Part shown: piece by piece, positions 46,701 through 57,351 of the stretch
Layout of the letters: every line of letters begins with the position of its first letter
How positions within the stretch are numbered: the stretch's first letter is position 1
Assembly: GCF_003473485.1 (NCBI RefSeq)
Contig: NC_053042.1
Span: 49,377,762-49,441,761, forward strand
From: Medicago truncatula
Lineage: Eukaryota; Streptophyta; Magnoliopsida; Fabales; Fabaceae
Length of the DNA: 64,000 bases
Reading direction: 5' to 3'
Notes under the pieces: model-generated
The model's database searches: none
Told to the model about the DNA's origin: nothing
The model's input: the letters and a program-made list of their open reading frames with translations, nothing else
Position numbers and translations under genes: made by a program

Positions 46701-46864
46701 TTTGCTGATGCACTACCAGATTGAGTTTGAGAGCCATTAGCGTGAAGAACATTTGGGCTGCAACTATTTTGCTCCACATTCAAGTCCAAACTATTGGATG
46801 TTTCAAGTCCAACATCAACATTTTCTACATGCACATTACCTAACTTGTTATGATCACCATCCAT
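43798..46864 (-). CDS. FRS: FAR1-related transcription factor derived from a MULE transposase (FRS5-like)
   Basis: Four coding exons on the minus strand: 44507-46864, 44147-44293, 44006-44065 and 43798-43884, encoding 883 residues; introns GT-AG and phase 0. A FAR1 DNA-binding domain spans about 68-164 with zinc ligands at Cys111, Cys137, His160 and His162. The MULE transposase core follows at about 285-385 with Asp293 (GLDTTCRTN) and Asp357 (ITEQD). A SWIM zinc finger is at 582-596 (CSCMKFEHVGFLCSH). In the usual MULE CxWH motif the His is Gln (CVWQMYENTLKHL). FAR1/FHY3-type proteins are domesticated transposases that act as nuclear transcription factors in light signalling and other pathways. 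The long uninterrupted first exon, the later small exons and the absence of terminal repeats nearby support a host gene and not a transposon. The 5' leader is spliced (donor at 47201). Confidence 0.92.
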
Positions 46865-47645
46865 GAAAAACCTTCACCAAATTGGGAGAAATAATTAAAT
46901 TATTTTTTTTTTTCTTTTTTTCCAATAGTACTACTGTGGAAAATAATTTAATTTAATTTAAATAATTAAATTAATTTAATTCATATAAAAAAACAAAATG
47001 ATAACAAAAGAAAACCCAAAAAAGGCTGTAACTTATCACATGCAGAATGCACAATGATTCTTAAAACCCAAATAGCTACATTATGCAATTGACATATTTG
47101 ATTTGAGTAGACAATAATATGCTAAATTGATTATACAAAAATCCAACAAAGCTTTAATTTGCATAAAAAAAGGCATTTTGATTCAAAGAAACAACTCTTA
47201 CCAGACTTAAGTGAGACAAACTGGAACTGTGAAATTGATCACTGATTCAGGAGAAGGAACAAATATGGTGCAGTGGACGCACGACACTATCCATAGTCTC
47301 TTTGGGCTTGCCGAGTTATAACCGCGAATCAGCGATGAAGTATTGTATGGCTCGTTGAATTCAAATTGAGGTTGGGAAATTGCATATTTTGAAGCTCAAA
47401 TCGATTTCAGAAACCCTAACACGGTGTGGGATTGGGGAAGACAATCATGCGCTTCTTCTCAAGTGTTAAAACGCTGAGTTTCAATTCCATTTGTTTGTTT
47501 TATACTCTCTTTTTTTGTCACGTTTTGTTTTATACCTTTATTACAATTATTTGTTATTTACCCCTTGATAAAAAATAATACAATTATTTGTTATTTTTTA
47601 ATTAAAATTTTACTGTTATATATTTTTCTTTTTGAAAACAAGTTT
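46865..47645 (-). other. 5' leader, leader intron and promoter region of the FRS gene
   Basis: On the gene strand a donor AAGTCTG/GTAAGAG occurs at 47201-47202, so a non-coding leader exon probably lies at about 47202-47460. The intron runs to an acceptor close to the ATG. The A/T stretch at 46895-46985 is inside this intron. Confidence 0.5.
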
Positions 47646-48204
47646 GAGAATTGTTGTTGACACATATGCATTGGCTGAGAAACATGAGTAATTTACTCAA
47701 ATGTCCCTCGGCAGTTAACTGTCGAATTATGGAACCGGCTGCAGTAACTACCGAGAAAAACTTCGGCAGTTAACTGCCGAGGAAACCTCAAACCTGTTTT
47801 TTTTTTACAAAAATCATAAATTGTCATTAATAATATTTATTGATTTTGAATGTTTCAATCATTATTTTGGTACGTTTCAAACAATTGCAGTATTATACTT
47901 ATGCGTATATATCTTAATAAGAATAACATTTAAATCAGTGTAAAAATTATGCATTTGAATATTGTTTTGCACATTATTTAAATAAAAATAATAATAAAAA
48001 AATCGTTAAAATAATTGTGCACAACGATTTTTTTTAAGGTATAATATGTTATATTTTCTACATAAAAATAATTATGCACAAAGATTTTTTTTATTTAAGT
48101 AATTTGCAAAACAATATTCGAATGCTTAATTTTTACACTTATTGAAATGTTTTTTGAGTACTTAAATGCTCTTTATTTTTTTGGTCAAGATTTAAATGAT
48201 ATTC

Positions 48205-48257
<53 letters not shown>

Positions 48258-48520
48258 TATAATACTGCAATTGTTTTAAACGTACAAAATAATGATTGAA
48301 ACATTCAAAATCAATAAATATTATTAATGACAATTTATGGTTTTTGTCAAAAAAAAAAAAACAGGTTTGAGGTTTCCTCGGCAGTTAACTGCCGAAGTTT
48401 TCAGTTTTCCTCGGTAGTTAACTGCAGCCGGTTCCATAATTCGACAGTTAACTGACGAGGGGCATTTGGGTAAATTACTCGTGTTTCTCAGCCAATGCAT
48501 ATGTGTCAACAACAATTCTC
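47646..48520. mobile_element. Long fold-back element, MULE-like (875 bp)
   Basis: Starts GAGAATTGTTGTTGACACAT and ends with its inverse, flanked by AACAAGTTT and AACAAATTT (9 bp, one mismatch; 47637-47645 and 48521-48529). Almost the whole element pairs with itself: arms of roughly 400 bp share CTCGGCAGTTAACTGCCGA repeats, AATGTTTCAATCATTATTTT and further inner blocks, meeting near 48010-48060. No protein is encoded. Each arm carries several GCAGTTAACTGC palindromes. Confidence 0.85.
48211..48253. repeat. (AT)n microsatellite
   Basis: About 21 AT units inside the right arm of the fold-back element. The opposite arm has only TATATAT at the matching place (near 47907), so the run expanded after the element formed. 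Confidence 0.9.
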
Positions 48521-48529
48521 AACAAATTT

Positions 48530-48606
48530 AGGTGAGTTGAGTTATGAAGTTCACGATAGTTTGAGATAGGTGAATTGAGTTATGAAAGTTCACGATAGTT
48601 TGAGAA
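48530..48606. repeat. Direct duplication of about 38 bp next to the fold-back element
   Basis: GGTGAGTTGAGTTATGAAG with CACGATAGTTTGAG occurs twice in a row with small differences, immediately right of the element's 9-bp target duplication. Confidence 0.75.
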
Positions 48607-51021
48607 AACCTTAAGTTTTAAGGATAACACGTGAGTGATATAGCTTTTAGTGACATTGTTTCTATTTTTCTCTTAATCAATCATTATCTTTTACGTAAAT
48701 AATTTATTTTAATCATTCATCCATCATTATCTCAAATATAAATTACACTAATGTCACCAAAAAACTATGTCACCCAAATAAAATTTAAGTTTTAAAGAGT
48801 ATAGTTGTATAGGCATTCAACTTCTCTATTAGAGAAGCCTTGAATTTTTTGGGCTAACAAAAGTTAGAGTAGTGTAAACTTACAAATCACTTAAAAGAAA
48901 AGTCTTATATTGACAATGGAAGTTAAACTCACGATGTTGTAAATGTGGCAACATCTTATCACTTAAGTCATCCTTCCTAAGCTAAAATTCTACTATATTA
49001 ATAGTTTATAATTTATCATTGTTTATAAAAATTCAGTCAAAGAAAGTTTATGTTGATTATTTTTTATAGTAAAATGTAAAATCACGTTTTTTGGATGAAA
49101 ATATATTAGGTCATGGATAAGAAACACAAGAAATGGAAATTCATATAAATCTTATGTTTTGATGAAAGGCTTTTTAATGTTAAAAACTAACTAAAATTTC
49201 TCACAAAGGTCTATTAAAATACTACTATTTATTAAAGATTCCATCAAATATTTTTGAAATTGTAAAAAGTCTTTGATTAATCAATATATTTTTATACTCG
49301 GTTAAAAAATTCATATTATTTTAATTGAATATAAGATTTATTTAGATTAAATAAAAGCCTTGATTACATACCATAGAGTTTTTTCATTGTAAAAAAATCT
49401 TTTATTATTATTAATTCAATTTGTTTACATTTCGAAGTATCCATACCAATAGAAAATGATTGTTTTTTCTTACAATTAGATACAATTTTCATTCCAATAC
49501 ATCAAAATTCTTCATCCCATTCATTCAACATGTGATTTCCATCGTTCAAAAATCGAATTCTACTTATCATCAGGATAAATTACCCTCAATTCATCAAAGG
49601 ATAATGTTGATTTTTCCGTCTACAAATTTATAATGGAAATTATATTTGTTGCAAGAGGGTGTATCATAAATACATCTCGAAAGTTTTTTATTGGTCGATT
49701 AAATATTGAACCAACCTGTTTTTTTTGTTAACCCTTTGATTTTCTAGCAAAAAGGTTCATGATTTCTATGAAAGGAGAAGGTAAAGATTTCCCGCTTTCC
49801 TTAAAACAAAACATGTAAGCATTGTGAACCATGCCTTCATGGCGTAGAATACTACAGTTTATATATGAGAAATGATTCATAAACAACCAAAATGTACAAA
49901 CGTATATTCATGCAATCGGATACAACTTATAGCTTTTCAATACATATATTTTATCTACCTCAGTTTTCGTACACATCATTAGAAGAGGAAAAACTATACG
50001 ATCTAATATGATATCACAATCTTGATTGTTCAAATATTAGCTCTCTTTATTCTACCTAGCTCAACGTAAGCTATTTATTATTAGACTAGTGGATGTAGTC
50101 ACGAGTGAATGTAGTCCTCTTTGATCCACTAATCTAATAATAAATAGCTTATGTTCAGGATGTGAGGTCTAATATAAGGTATTGGCATACCAACTTTAGG
50201 CCTTAAGGTTAAGAACTTGCTATGCTAATGTTACTTTGAATCTCAATCTACTTTCATCAAATTTGATCGCTTTCTTTTGCATTACAACTCAAAATGTTAG
50301 TTCTTGTTTGAACTATCATGTCAGTGTCTGTCTACATGTAATCTATATATACAATTGTAAACATTCAATCTAATGGCAAATATAATCAAATGATAAAATG
50401 GAATTGAATGGTGTCACAACATCCAAATATTATTTCCATTAGTTATCACTCATAGATACACATTCATTTGAAAATATGGGTAAAACATATTGTTGCTTTA
50501 AGCTGTGATGGTTCAATTATAGTACCCTCTGTCAATGCTTCTTGTGTGGTGGTATCCTAATAGATCACAGAGGTAATTTCATATTTGGTTTTGGTCAATT
50601 AGTAGGATCATACTAAGTAGTAAATAAATGATAAGTAGAACACATACCATTGGATTTCTTTTGATATAAATAGTATGATCTCTCATTAGATATATGAAGT
50701 TAATTAGAAAACCAGCTCATTATCAATTTTTCTTTAGGCATCTGATTTTATTGATTTATGGAAATGGACACCAAAAAACATAGAAAACTTCATCTTAAAT
50801 GTATAAAAAAGTTAAAACATAAAAATATAGATATAACATGCATCAAATTCAAAATGTCATATATTACTATCCATATCAAGGAAACTTCTAACTTTCTTTA
50901 TTTCATAGCACTGGTTACATCTTGTGATAATAACATGACATAACATTCAAAACAGAGTCACATGCTAAACGGGCGTGCCTTGTTTCAATCTTTTATTCTT
51001 CGTGGATCGCATCACCATGTT
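48607..51021. other. Intergenic, with a degraded Harbinger-like relic
   Basis: About 49120-49400 resembles the right half of the element at 26936-27809 (CTTATGTTTTGATGA, GATTACATACCATAGAG, TTTTTTCATTGTAAAAAAATC) but lacks clear ends. A short inverted repeat lies at 50063-50155. No gene is seen. Confidence 0.4.
50063..50155. repeat. Compact inverted repeat (32-bp arms)
   Basis: Arms AACGTAAGCTATTTATTATT.. (50063-50094) and its near inverse (50124-50155) enclose a 29-base loop, with few mismatches in the stem. It could be a tiny MITE or a hairpin RNA source; no target duplication or flanking gene is evident. Confidence 0.6.
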
Positions 51022-51405
51022 CTAATTTAGAACTGTAAATCAAGAAAGATAAACATTATATTCAATGAGATAAAAAAAAGAAGCTAGGAGAACAATATAC
51101 AATGATATAATAAAGAAATTACCGCAACCAAAAGATGGGAGGTTGCACTGAGAAGTAAGTTGAGAAGCAATTCTGAGAGTGTTACAAAGACAGTCAGGGT
51201 TGGTTGATTGAAGTGCAGTGCAGCAATCAGGACTTGGGTTAGTGTTGGGTGAACCAGGAACAACAAATGGTGCACAAACATTCAGATTGCTAAGCTGAGT
51301 TGGACAAGTAGTTTGTGCCTCACCCATTTCCATTTTGGTCCCCAATGCCACAACCAATACAAGAACCAATGCAACTTGACACCTCATTGATACTGGTCCT
51401 GCCAT
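51022..51405 (-). CDS. Small secreted LTP/2S-albumin-like protein (stamen FIL1/A9 type)
   Basis: Exon 1 is 51123-51405 and a proposed 11-nt exon 2 is 51022-51032 (donor GCG/GTAATT, acceptor TTTACAG), giving 97 residues that end SFGCVLN. A signal peptide covers about 1-30 (VALVLVLVVALG). Eight cysteines follow: TTC, NVC, DCC, PDC, LC, SQC and FGC. The NVCAPFVVPG motif is typical of the stamen- and tapetum-expressed LTP-like group (FIL1, A9). These secreted proteins are thought to carry lipids or fatty acids to the pollen surface. Without splicing the frame would read into 26 hydrophobic residues that look like intron. A TATA-like TATAAAT on the gene strand lies near 51445-51451. Confidence 0.82.
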
Positions 51406-51876
51406 GATTTTTCTTGTGATATAATATGATAAGTAATATCCTCAATTTATAGTTCATTTCTGTATTGAAGAGTATATGATTCTTTTCATGAGTGACCTAA
51501 CAAGAGTTTTTCGGCTCACAACATTTGTGTTGAAATTCAACAAAAAGTACTGCTTAGTATATCTATTCAAAAATAAATGATTTTGTCTTTTTAATGAAAT
51601 AAACTACTACTTTTCTTAAGCAAATTTTCTATTTTTTATGTCTTATATGCTTTTATGTCTATAGAAAGTGAGGAAAAAAGACAAATAATTTTTTTAATCA
51701 AAACATCAAACATAGTAAAAAGCTTTTTGGGGCTTAACACGAACTTGCATTCTATACAAAATTAAATTGTCCCCATCTCAAAATGTGTGAATTGTTTCAT
51801 GCAATAAATTGGAAAAATAAATGATAAAGCGTAAAAGAGAAAAGCTAACTATCTGGTAAAAAAAAATCAAAGTTGT
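51406..51876. other. Promoter of the LTP-like gene and 3' flank of the PMT gene
   Basis: About 470 bases between two minus-strand genes. The TATA box sits 40-46 bases before the ATG at 51405, implying a very short leader. Nothing else is recognised. Confidence 0.45.
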
Positions 51877-54800
51877 TTAATTAGTCTTGCGACGCCTGTG
51901 GGAAGGAGCAGGAGCAGGAGCAGGAGCAGTCCAATACTTCTTGACAGCAAATAGAAGCTTCTCTCTCTCAAGTGGTCCATCTTCATGGTCAACAATTGAA
52001 CTATCCCATTCCAATCCATTTGCAATGTTCTTTACTTTCAATAACACATCAACATCATCTCTTATTATTATTGCTCCTTCTGGTCTCAGAATCCTATCCA
52101 TTTCTAGCATAATGTCTTCCAATTCACATCTATATATTAAAACACACAAAGAACACATTGGTCTAAATGTCACAAAATTACTTAAAACATGTTATTAAAA
52201 AGATATATTTATTACCTGCCATTGTAAAGGCTGAATAGTGAATCAGCATGAATTAAATCATAGGTTCTTGGATAAGTGGACATTGCTTCACACCTAAGAA
52301 ACAAAATTAAACCATTCATTAATTTTGATCAAATTAAACAATGCACAAATGGAATATTATTAATTGTGCTAACCAATCATGATATGTTCCAATCAGTCCC
52401 CTTTCATATATTGCCCCAAGGGTGTCAACCTTAGCCTGGACAGGAACCACATTCATAACCCAAACAGGATTCTTAACTAAAGCAGATGCAAATCCACCCA
52501 AGTTAGCATTCATATCCACAAGGTTACGATATCTCTTGGTTCCAAGCTGATTGTTCACTTTTTTGTAATGTGGAATCCTTTTCTTCCAAAGCTCGTTATC
52601 TTTTGAATAACCTTCAGAAGTTACCCCTTCAATAGTACCCATGTGAATCCTAGGTGGAACTGACTCAAGTCTCTGTGGCCAATTTTTCAATACTCCACCA
52701 GCGGTTTCTTCTTTGTTTGACACTTGAGGAACAGGCATCAAACATGTTTTCAAATCAGTATACCTGAAATCAAGGTAGCAAAATATAAATATAAAACAAA
52801 CTACAAAGTGCTTGATAGGATTAGATTAAATGCTTGTTATAATAGTCCGTTGTATCGTTATATAGTTAAGGAGAAGAACAATTAACAAGTATAACTTATG
52901 GATAAGTGTTTTAGAAATCGAAATTAGAGAAATGAAGGAAGCACGAACCAGGCCTTGTCCGGATTTTCTTGTGGACCACAAAAAGGACGGTCTGTGGCGA
53001 GCTTACGAGCAGATCTGCAATCCAAATGGTTTATAGGTTTTTGCCAAATTGCAATATCATCTTTCTCGATAAGCTTATTCCAGCAAAGACTTTTAGCAAC
53101 TTTTTCAATTTTAGTCTGCTCTTGATTCAAGTCCTTTTTGGTTCTTTGCCACCCTCTATGGTGTTTATTCCAATTAATTGGTGGTCCAGATAAAATCCAA
53201 TAACCACCAGGGCGTAAAACTCGATCGACTTCATTTAGAAAGATGCCATCATATTCAGCCCATGGAATTAGGCAGCGAGAGCAGTGGGAGATATCAAAAG
53301 CTCTTGAAGGGAAAGGTAACCTCTTGGAAGCTAGGACACCAATCAATGCAGGAACACCACGTTCTAGAGCAAACTGAACTTGTGCTTCATGTGTATCTCT
53401 TGGTGCAAGTGATAATGTAATTATGTTACGTGACTGAAGATATGCTCCCCAGCTAGCAACCTGCATTATATACATCAATCAACATTGTGTTATTAAAAAT
53501 ACATAGTGCTCTAATTCAAAAAATATAAATTTATACAAGCAGGGGGGCTATTAAGTACCACTAATTTAATCACAAAAGATTCACTAATAGTGACTTAGTC
53601 AAGTAATTGATGTGTTTGTCAAAAAACAATGAGGGTATGTCATATATATATATACGTAGCATGCATATACAACATGCTGAGTATTTCAAAAAAATTAGCT
53701 TTAACCTATCATTTTATATTTTTTAATTCACTTTGGCAACAATTTTGTCAAAGTATATAGTTAAAAAACATGAAGAAAAAAAAAAAAGAGAGAGAAACGG
53801 ATTTGGGAGAAAAACACTAAAATTGATAATAGGATAAACAAAAATATTTGAGAGAAAAATTTAAAATGTGTAAATAATTGAAGTAATTCCAATTAACACC
53901 TTAAACAACAGTACCCCTTGATTAAAACGGATTTGGATGGCTACCGCATATGAAAACAAAAGCCGTCTCAGTCCAACTTCCAATTTTGGCAGCCATATGA
54001 CACTTCATTATTTTAAAATATTAAGATATATAATTTTAGCTAAAAATATATTTAGTTTTTGTTCTCTTTTCAATTAGGCTTTCTTTTTGATCTTTATGCT
54101 TTGTAACCAAAAAATTATATATTTTTTTGGTTACATAATCAAAAACGTTTTTTACAAGATATTTAAAAAAACGTTACTCACCTTATCAAAAAAACAAAAA
54201 AGCGTTACTACTCGCAAGAACAATCGTAGCATATGCACTGTAATTGCCATAAATCTTTCATAAAAAGTGCGATAAATCCGATTTTTCCATAAATAAATAA
54301 AAATTTGTTGCACTCGTGGAGACAAAAAAAGACGTATACACGACGATAAAAATTAAAGAAGATTAAGCAAAAGACAAAGGTATCCCCCAAATTAAACTAT
54401 TTTTTGACAGAATCCCTAATTAAATGCACAAATATTTCGATTTACTATATTTTTAGAATAAAAAATAAGAGCAAGAACAAGAATTAGAGAGTATACCCCA
54501 CAGCCAGTATCAAGTGCAGTCCTAATAGAACCATCTTTGAGATTTATCAACTTTCCTATATCATCAATATATGCACCAGCTCCATTAGGGAACATGGTTC
54601 CACCGCCGGGAAAAAAGAACCGATCACCGTCGTACCGGATCCAATTCTGAACAGCTTTTTCAACAGTGAGTTCACGGTGAGGGACATTAGCATACCAAGC
54701 AACATCCCTACTAGCCGGCCAAGTAAAAGGAGTCTTGTAACCATGAGGTGGAGGAACCCTACACTTCAGATCCTCTTCCCCTTTAACCGGACAGTGTCTT

Positions 54801-55168
54801 TCCCTATAAATCATTCTACTCCGCTTATACCTCAAAGATCTAGTCGGATCCTCACATGGTGTGTATTCTGTGAAATTCACGCCACAACGAGGGAAGTTAA
54901 AGGTTTCGGATGAAAGTGCGATGATGGTATCGGAGGAGTTATGGTGAGATTGGAAATCGAGGGTGGGTTTATTGACTTGTTGGATGGTGCATGATGGTGA
55001 TGTTATGATGGCTTTTTTCGTGAGGGAGGTGAAAGAAGCACGTTGTTGATAAGCGCCTAGGAGATAAAAGGCAGCACAGAGGAAAGCGATGAGGAAGTAG
55101 AGGTGAGGTTTTCTCATTGATGAAGGTCTGGGAAATTTGTTGTTACGTGAATAAGATGATGGATCCAT
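51877..55168 (-). CDS. PMT: Probable Golgi methyltransferase (PMT14-18 group)
   Basis: Five coding exons on the minus strand: 54497-55168, 52949-53460, 52374-52763, 52216-52293 and 51877-52129, encoding 634 residues, the usual length for the family. All junctions are GT-AG and in phase. A short cytosolic N-terminus is followed by a signal anchor at about 21-40 ([18 protein letters not shown]), so it is a type II Golgi protein. [10 protein letters not shown] and RHCPVK motifs precede the SAM-binding site at about 218-230 ([13 protein letters not shown], split by intron 1). Then come [38 protein letters not shown] and, in the second half, [11 protein letters not shown] and [14 protein letters not shown]. 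Family members (QUA2/TSD2 relatives) are linked to pectin methylesterification in the Golgi. Odd detail: the C-terminus has an Ala-Pro repeat (APAPAPAPS) encoded by a GGAGCA hexamer run at about 51905-51930. Confidence 0.93.
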
Positions 55169-56089
55169 CGTATTCAGTAGAAACTATCAAGACTGAAGAA
55201 AGTGATTCTTGGAATTTAGAATTGGTTTAGGTTTAGGGCTTGATTTAATTTTAGATGTATATATAATTTTCAGTCTCTGGTTTTTCTTTCTTCAGATTGA
55301 AATGGAACGCGTTTGGGCTATGGAAGAAAAAGGTTGTAATCTTTGGGCTTTTATCATACACGAACGCTTTTGTCTTTGCGACATAATTTATGCATTTCTA
55401 TTGGTTTTTATTTTTAGATTAAATATTACAGTAGAAGATTTTTTATTTCTCCCTTTAAAAAGATTTTTTTATTTCTTTCTGGGAATTATTACGGCAAGTA
55501 AGGAAAGAACTAAAATATGGAATATCTTGTGCCTTTATTATTTAAAGATAAAGATATTTTTTTTAAAGATCGTTAATTTTTCCTTTAAATAAAAAAAGGT
55601 TAATTTTTTTTAACTATTCTATTTCGACGTTATCTTCCATGTTATGTATAAAGGAAATGCAAACTTTTGGCTGGCTCCTTTATTTAATCTAATAATGTAA
55701 ATATTCAAATATCCATATTTTTATATAAAAATATATTACATTTTGTTGTAACATTTTTTTTCTTTTAATTTTAACATTTTTTTCTTTTAATTTTAACAAT
55801 TACTTAATTTTTCTTTTATCATTTTTTTTGTCAATTTAAACAACAACTTTTAACAATAAAGAGAAAAGACAAACATGTTTTTTTGAGTATAAGAGATAGG
55901 ACATTTTCTTTTTTGAGGGAATAAGAGACAGGACGTTTTGTCAAAAAAAAAAAAAGAGACAGGACGTGTTAGGGTCCCTCTTAACGCTAGTTACATGTAG
56001 AGCCAAGGATTTATTGGATTTTCCAATTGAAACTCTTCAATAAATAGTCATTGTGAGATAAAATATAATCATTCCACAAATATATTTTT
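55169..56089. other. Upstream region of the PMT gene and spacer
   Basis: The PMT promoter must lie here. The plus-strand open frame at 55209-55592 is Phe/Leu/Ile-rich with no domain and looks like chance. T-rich tracts occur at 55740-55830. Confidence 0.4.
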
Positions 56090-56105
56090 AGAATATATAA
56101 CACAA

Positions 56106-56242
56106 GTTTTAACTCAACTGATAAAATACCGAAATTGTTAAGCCGAATGCCATGATCGGGGTTCGAACCCCGATACCTCCACTTCTGTGTGTGAGTTTAT
56201 AATGGCTTTATCATTTCGTCTATCAACCCAACAAAAAAAGAA
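56106..56242 (+). mobile_element. tRNA-derived SINE
   Basis: Perfect 16-bp duplications AGAATATATAACACAA at 56090-56105 and 56243-56258. It reads GTTTTAACTCAACTGAT (box A), GGGGTTCGAACCCCGATAC (box B) and ATTTCGTCTATCAACCC before an A-rich tail. Same family as 18498-18639 and the trimer at 9580-9933. Confidence 0.9.
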
Positions 56243-56258
56243 AGAATATATAACACAA

Positions 56259-56792
56259 ACATATACTATCAATATATTATGCACACACAAGTATAAAAGA
56301 TTTTTGTTTTTGTAGGGAAAATATATAAAAAAATTGTTGACTCGACCTAATATATAATTATAAAATACTTGTAAAAAAATATGATTATAAAATAAAATTG
56401 GCCGCTTACGCTCATGAATCATGATAGAGGGTGTATATTTTTTTTGTCCGAGTTTTAACCCCCGAACTTAACATATTGTAAAAAACTAATTGATAACTGT
56501 TGTTTTTAGTTTTTTTACTAAACTAAAGATATTGCATTGGTTGATTAACGAAATATATTTACATTACCAGTTACTTATTTATTACTAAACAAGGTTGTTG
56601 TTATAAAATATGAGGTTCAACTCTTGTAATAAAATAGATCTTTAGTAAAATAAAAACGTAATTTTTTTTCAATATTATCATTATCATTAATATAAATGTG
56701 TCTTTAAAAAGAAAAAATTAATATAAATTTGTGGTTCTTTTATTATAAATTTATCAAATACACTTATGAAAATTGAATTACCAATGGGGTAA
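56259..56792. other. Intergenic AT-rich DNA
   Basis: Nothing recognised. Confidence 0.4.
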
Positions 56793-56807
56793 GTACACGA
56801 TATTGAA

Positions 56808-57336
56808 AAAATAGCCGGCCTTAGTTTTTTAGTGAGAGAAACTCTACGTTCTCTCTAAATTTTATTTCTACTTCATTCATCGAGGATTGATGGTTTTAGG
56901 TCATTTTTTGACCTAGAATCACCCCTCTGCATCTTTTTCCCCTTTCTTTCAATTTAAATAAGTGGTTTTCACATGTATTAAGTTTTTTTTTTTTGTTTTT
57001 TTTTTGTGATGTCATCGTCATCTTGTGCAGCGCTTGATTTTACGTGTTGTTGCGATGTTTGTTTGGTTCCTATTGAAATATCAACTTTAATCAATTACAG
57101 ATTCAATCAATGATTTGGGCGTCGACGTTGTAGATCCGGAAGCATGTGCATTTCTTTGACTTAGAATTTATTATATTATTTGTAGGAATTTTGTCATTGT
57201 ATGCTATTAACTTGGGTGTTGTGGTTTGTTCTCAAAATCACCCTTTACATTTTTAGCGATGTTGAACATGTTATTGTATCTGATGCACTCTCAATTTAAA
57301 TGAATGAATATCGTTTTATTTTTGTCAAAAAAAAAA
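56808..57336 (+). mobile_element. Non-coding poly(A) retroposon, copy 2 (529 bp)
   Basis: Flanked by a 15-bp direct repeat with two mismatches (GTACACGATATTGAA at 56793-56807, GTATACGACATTGAA at 57337-57351) and ending in poly(A) at 57327-57336, the signature of LINE-mediated retroposition. It has no ORF and no tRNA-like box A/B head. The same body occurs at about 17870-18440. It may be a SINE of other origin or the 3' tail of an unidentified LINE. Confidence 0.78.
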
Positions 57337-57351
57337 GTATACGACATTGAA

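Noticed and set aside
43798..46864. Treating the FRS gene as an active MULE transposon
   Set aside because: No terminal inverted repeats or 9-bp duplication bracket it, small 3' exons and a spliced leader are present, and the protein matches the domesticated FAR1-related family.
55209..55592. 127-residue open frame upstream of the PMT gene
   Set aside because: Low-complexity Phe/Ile/Leu-rich translation of T-rich DNA, without splice logic or a domain; it overlaps the region expected to hold the PMT promoter.
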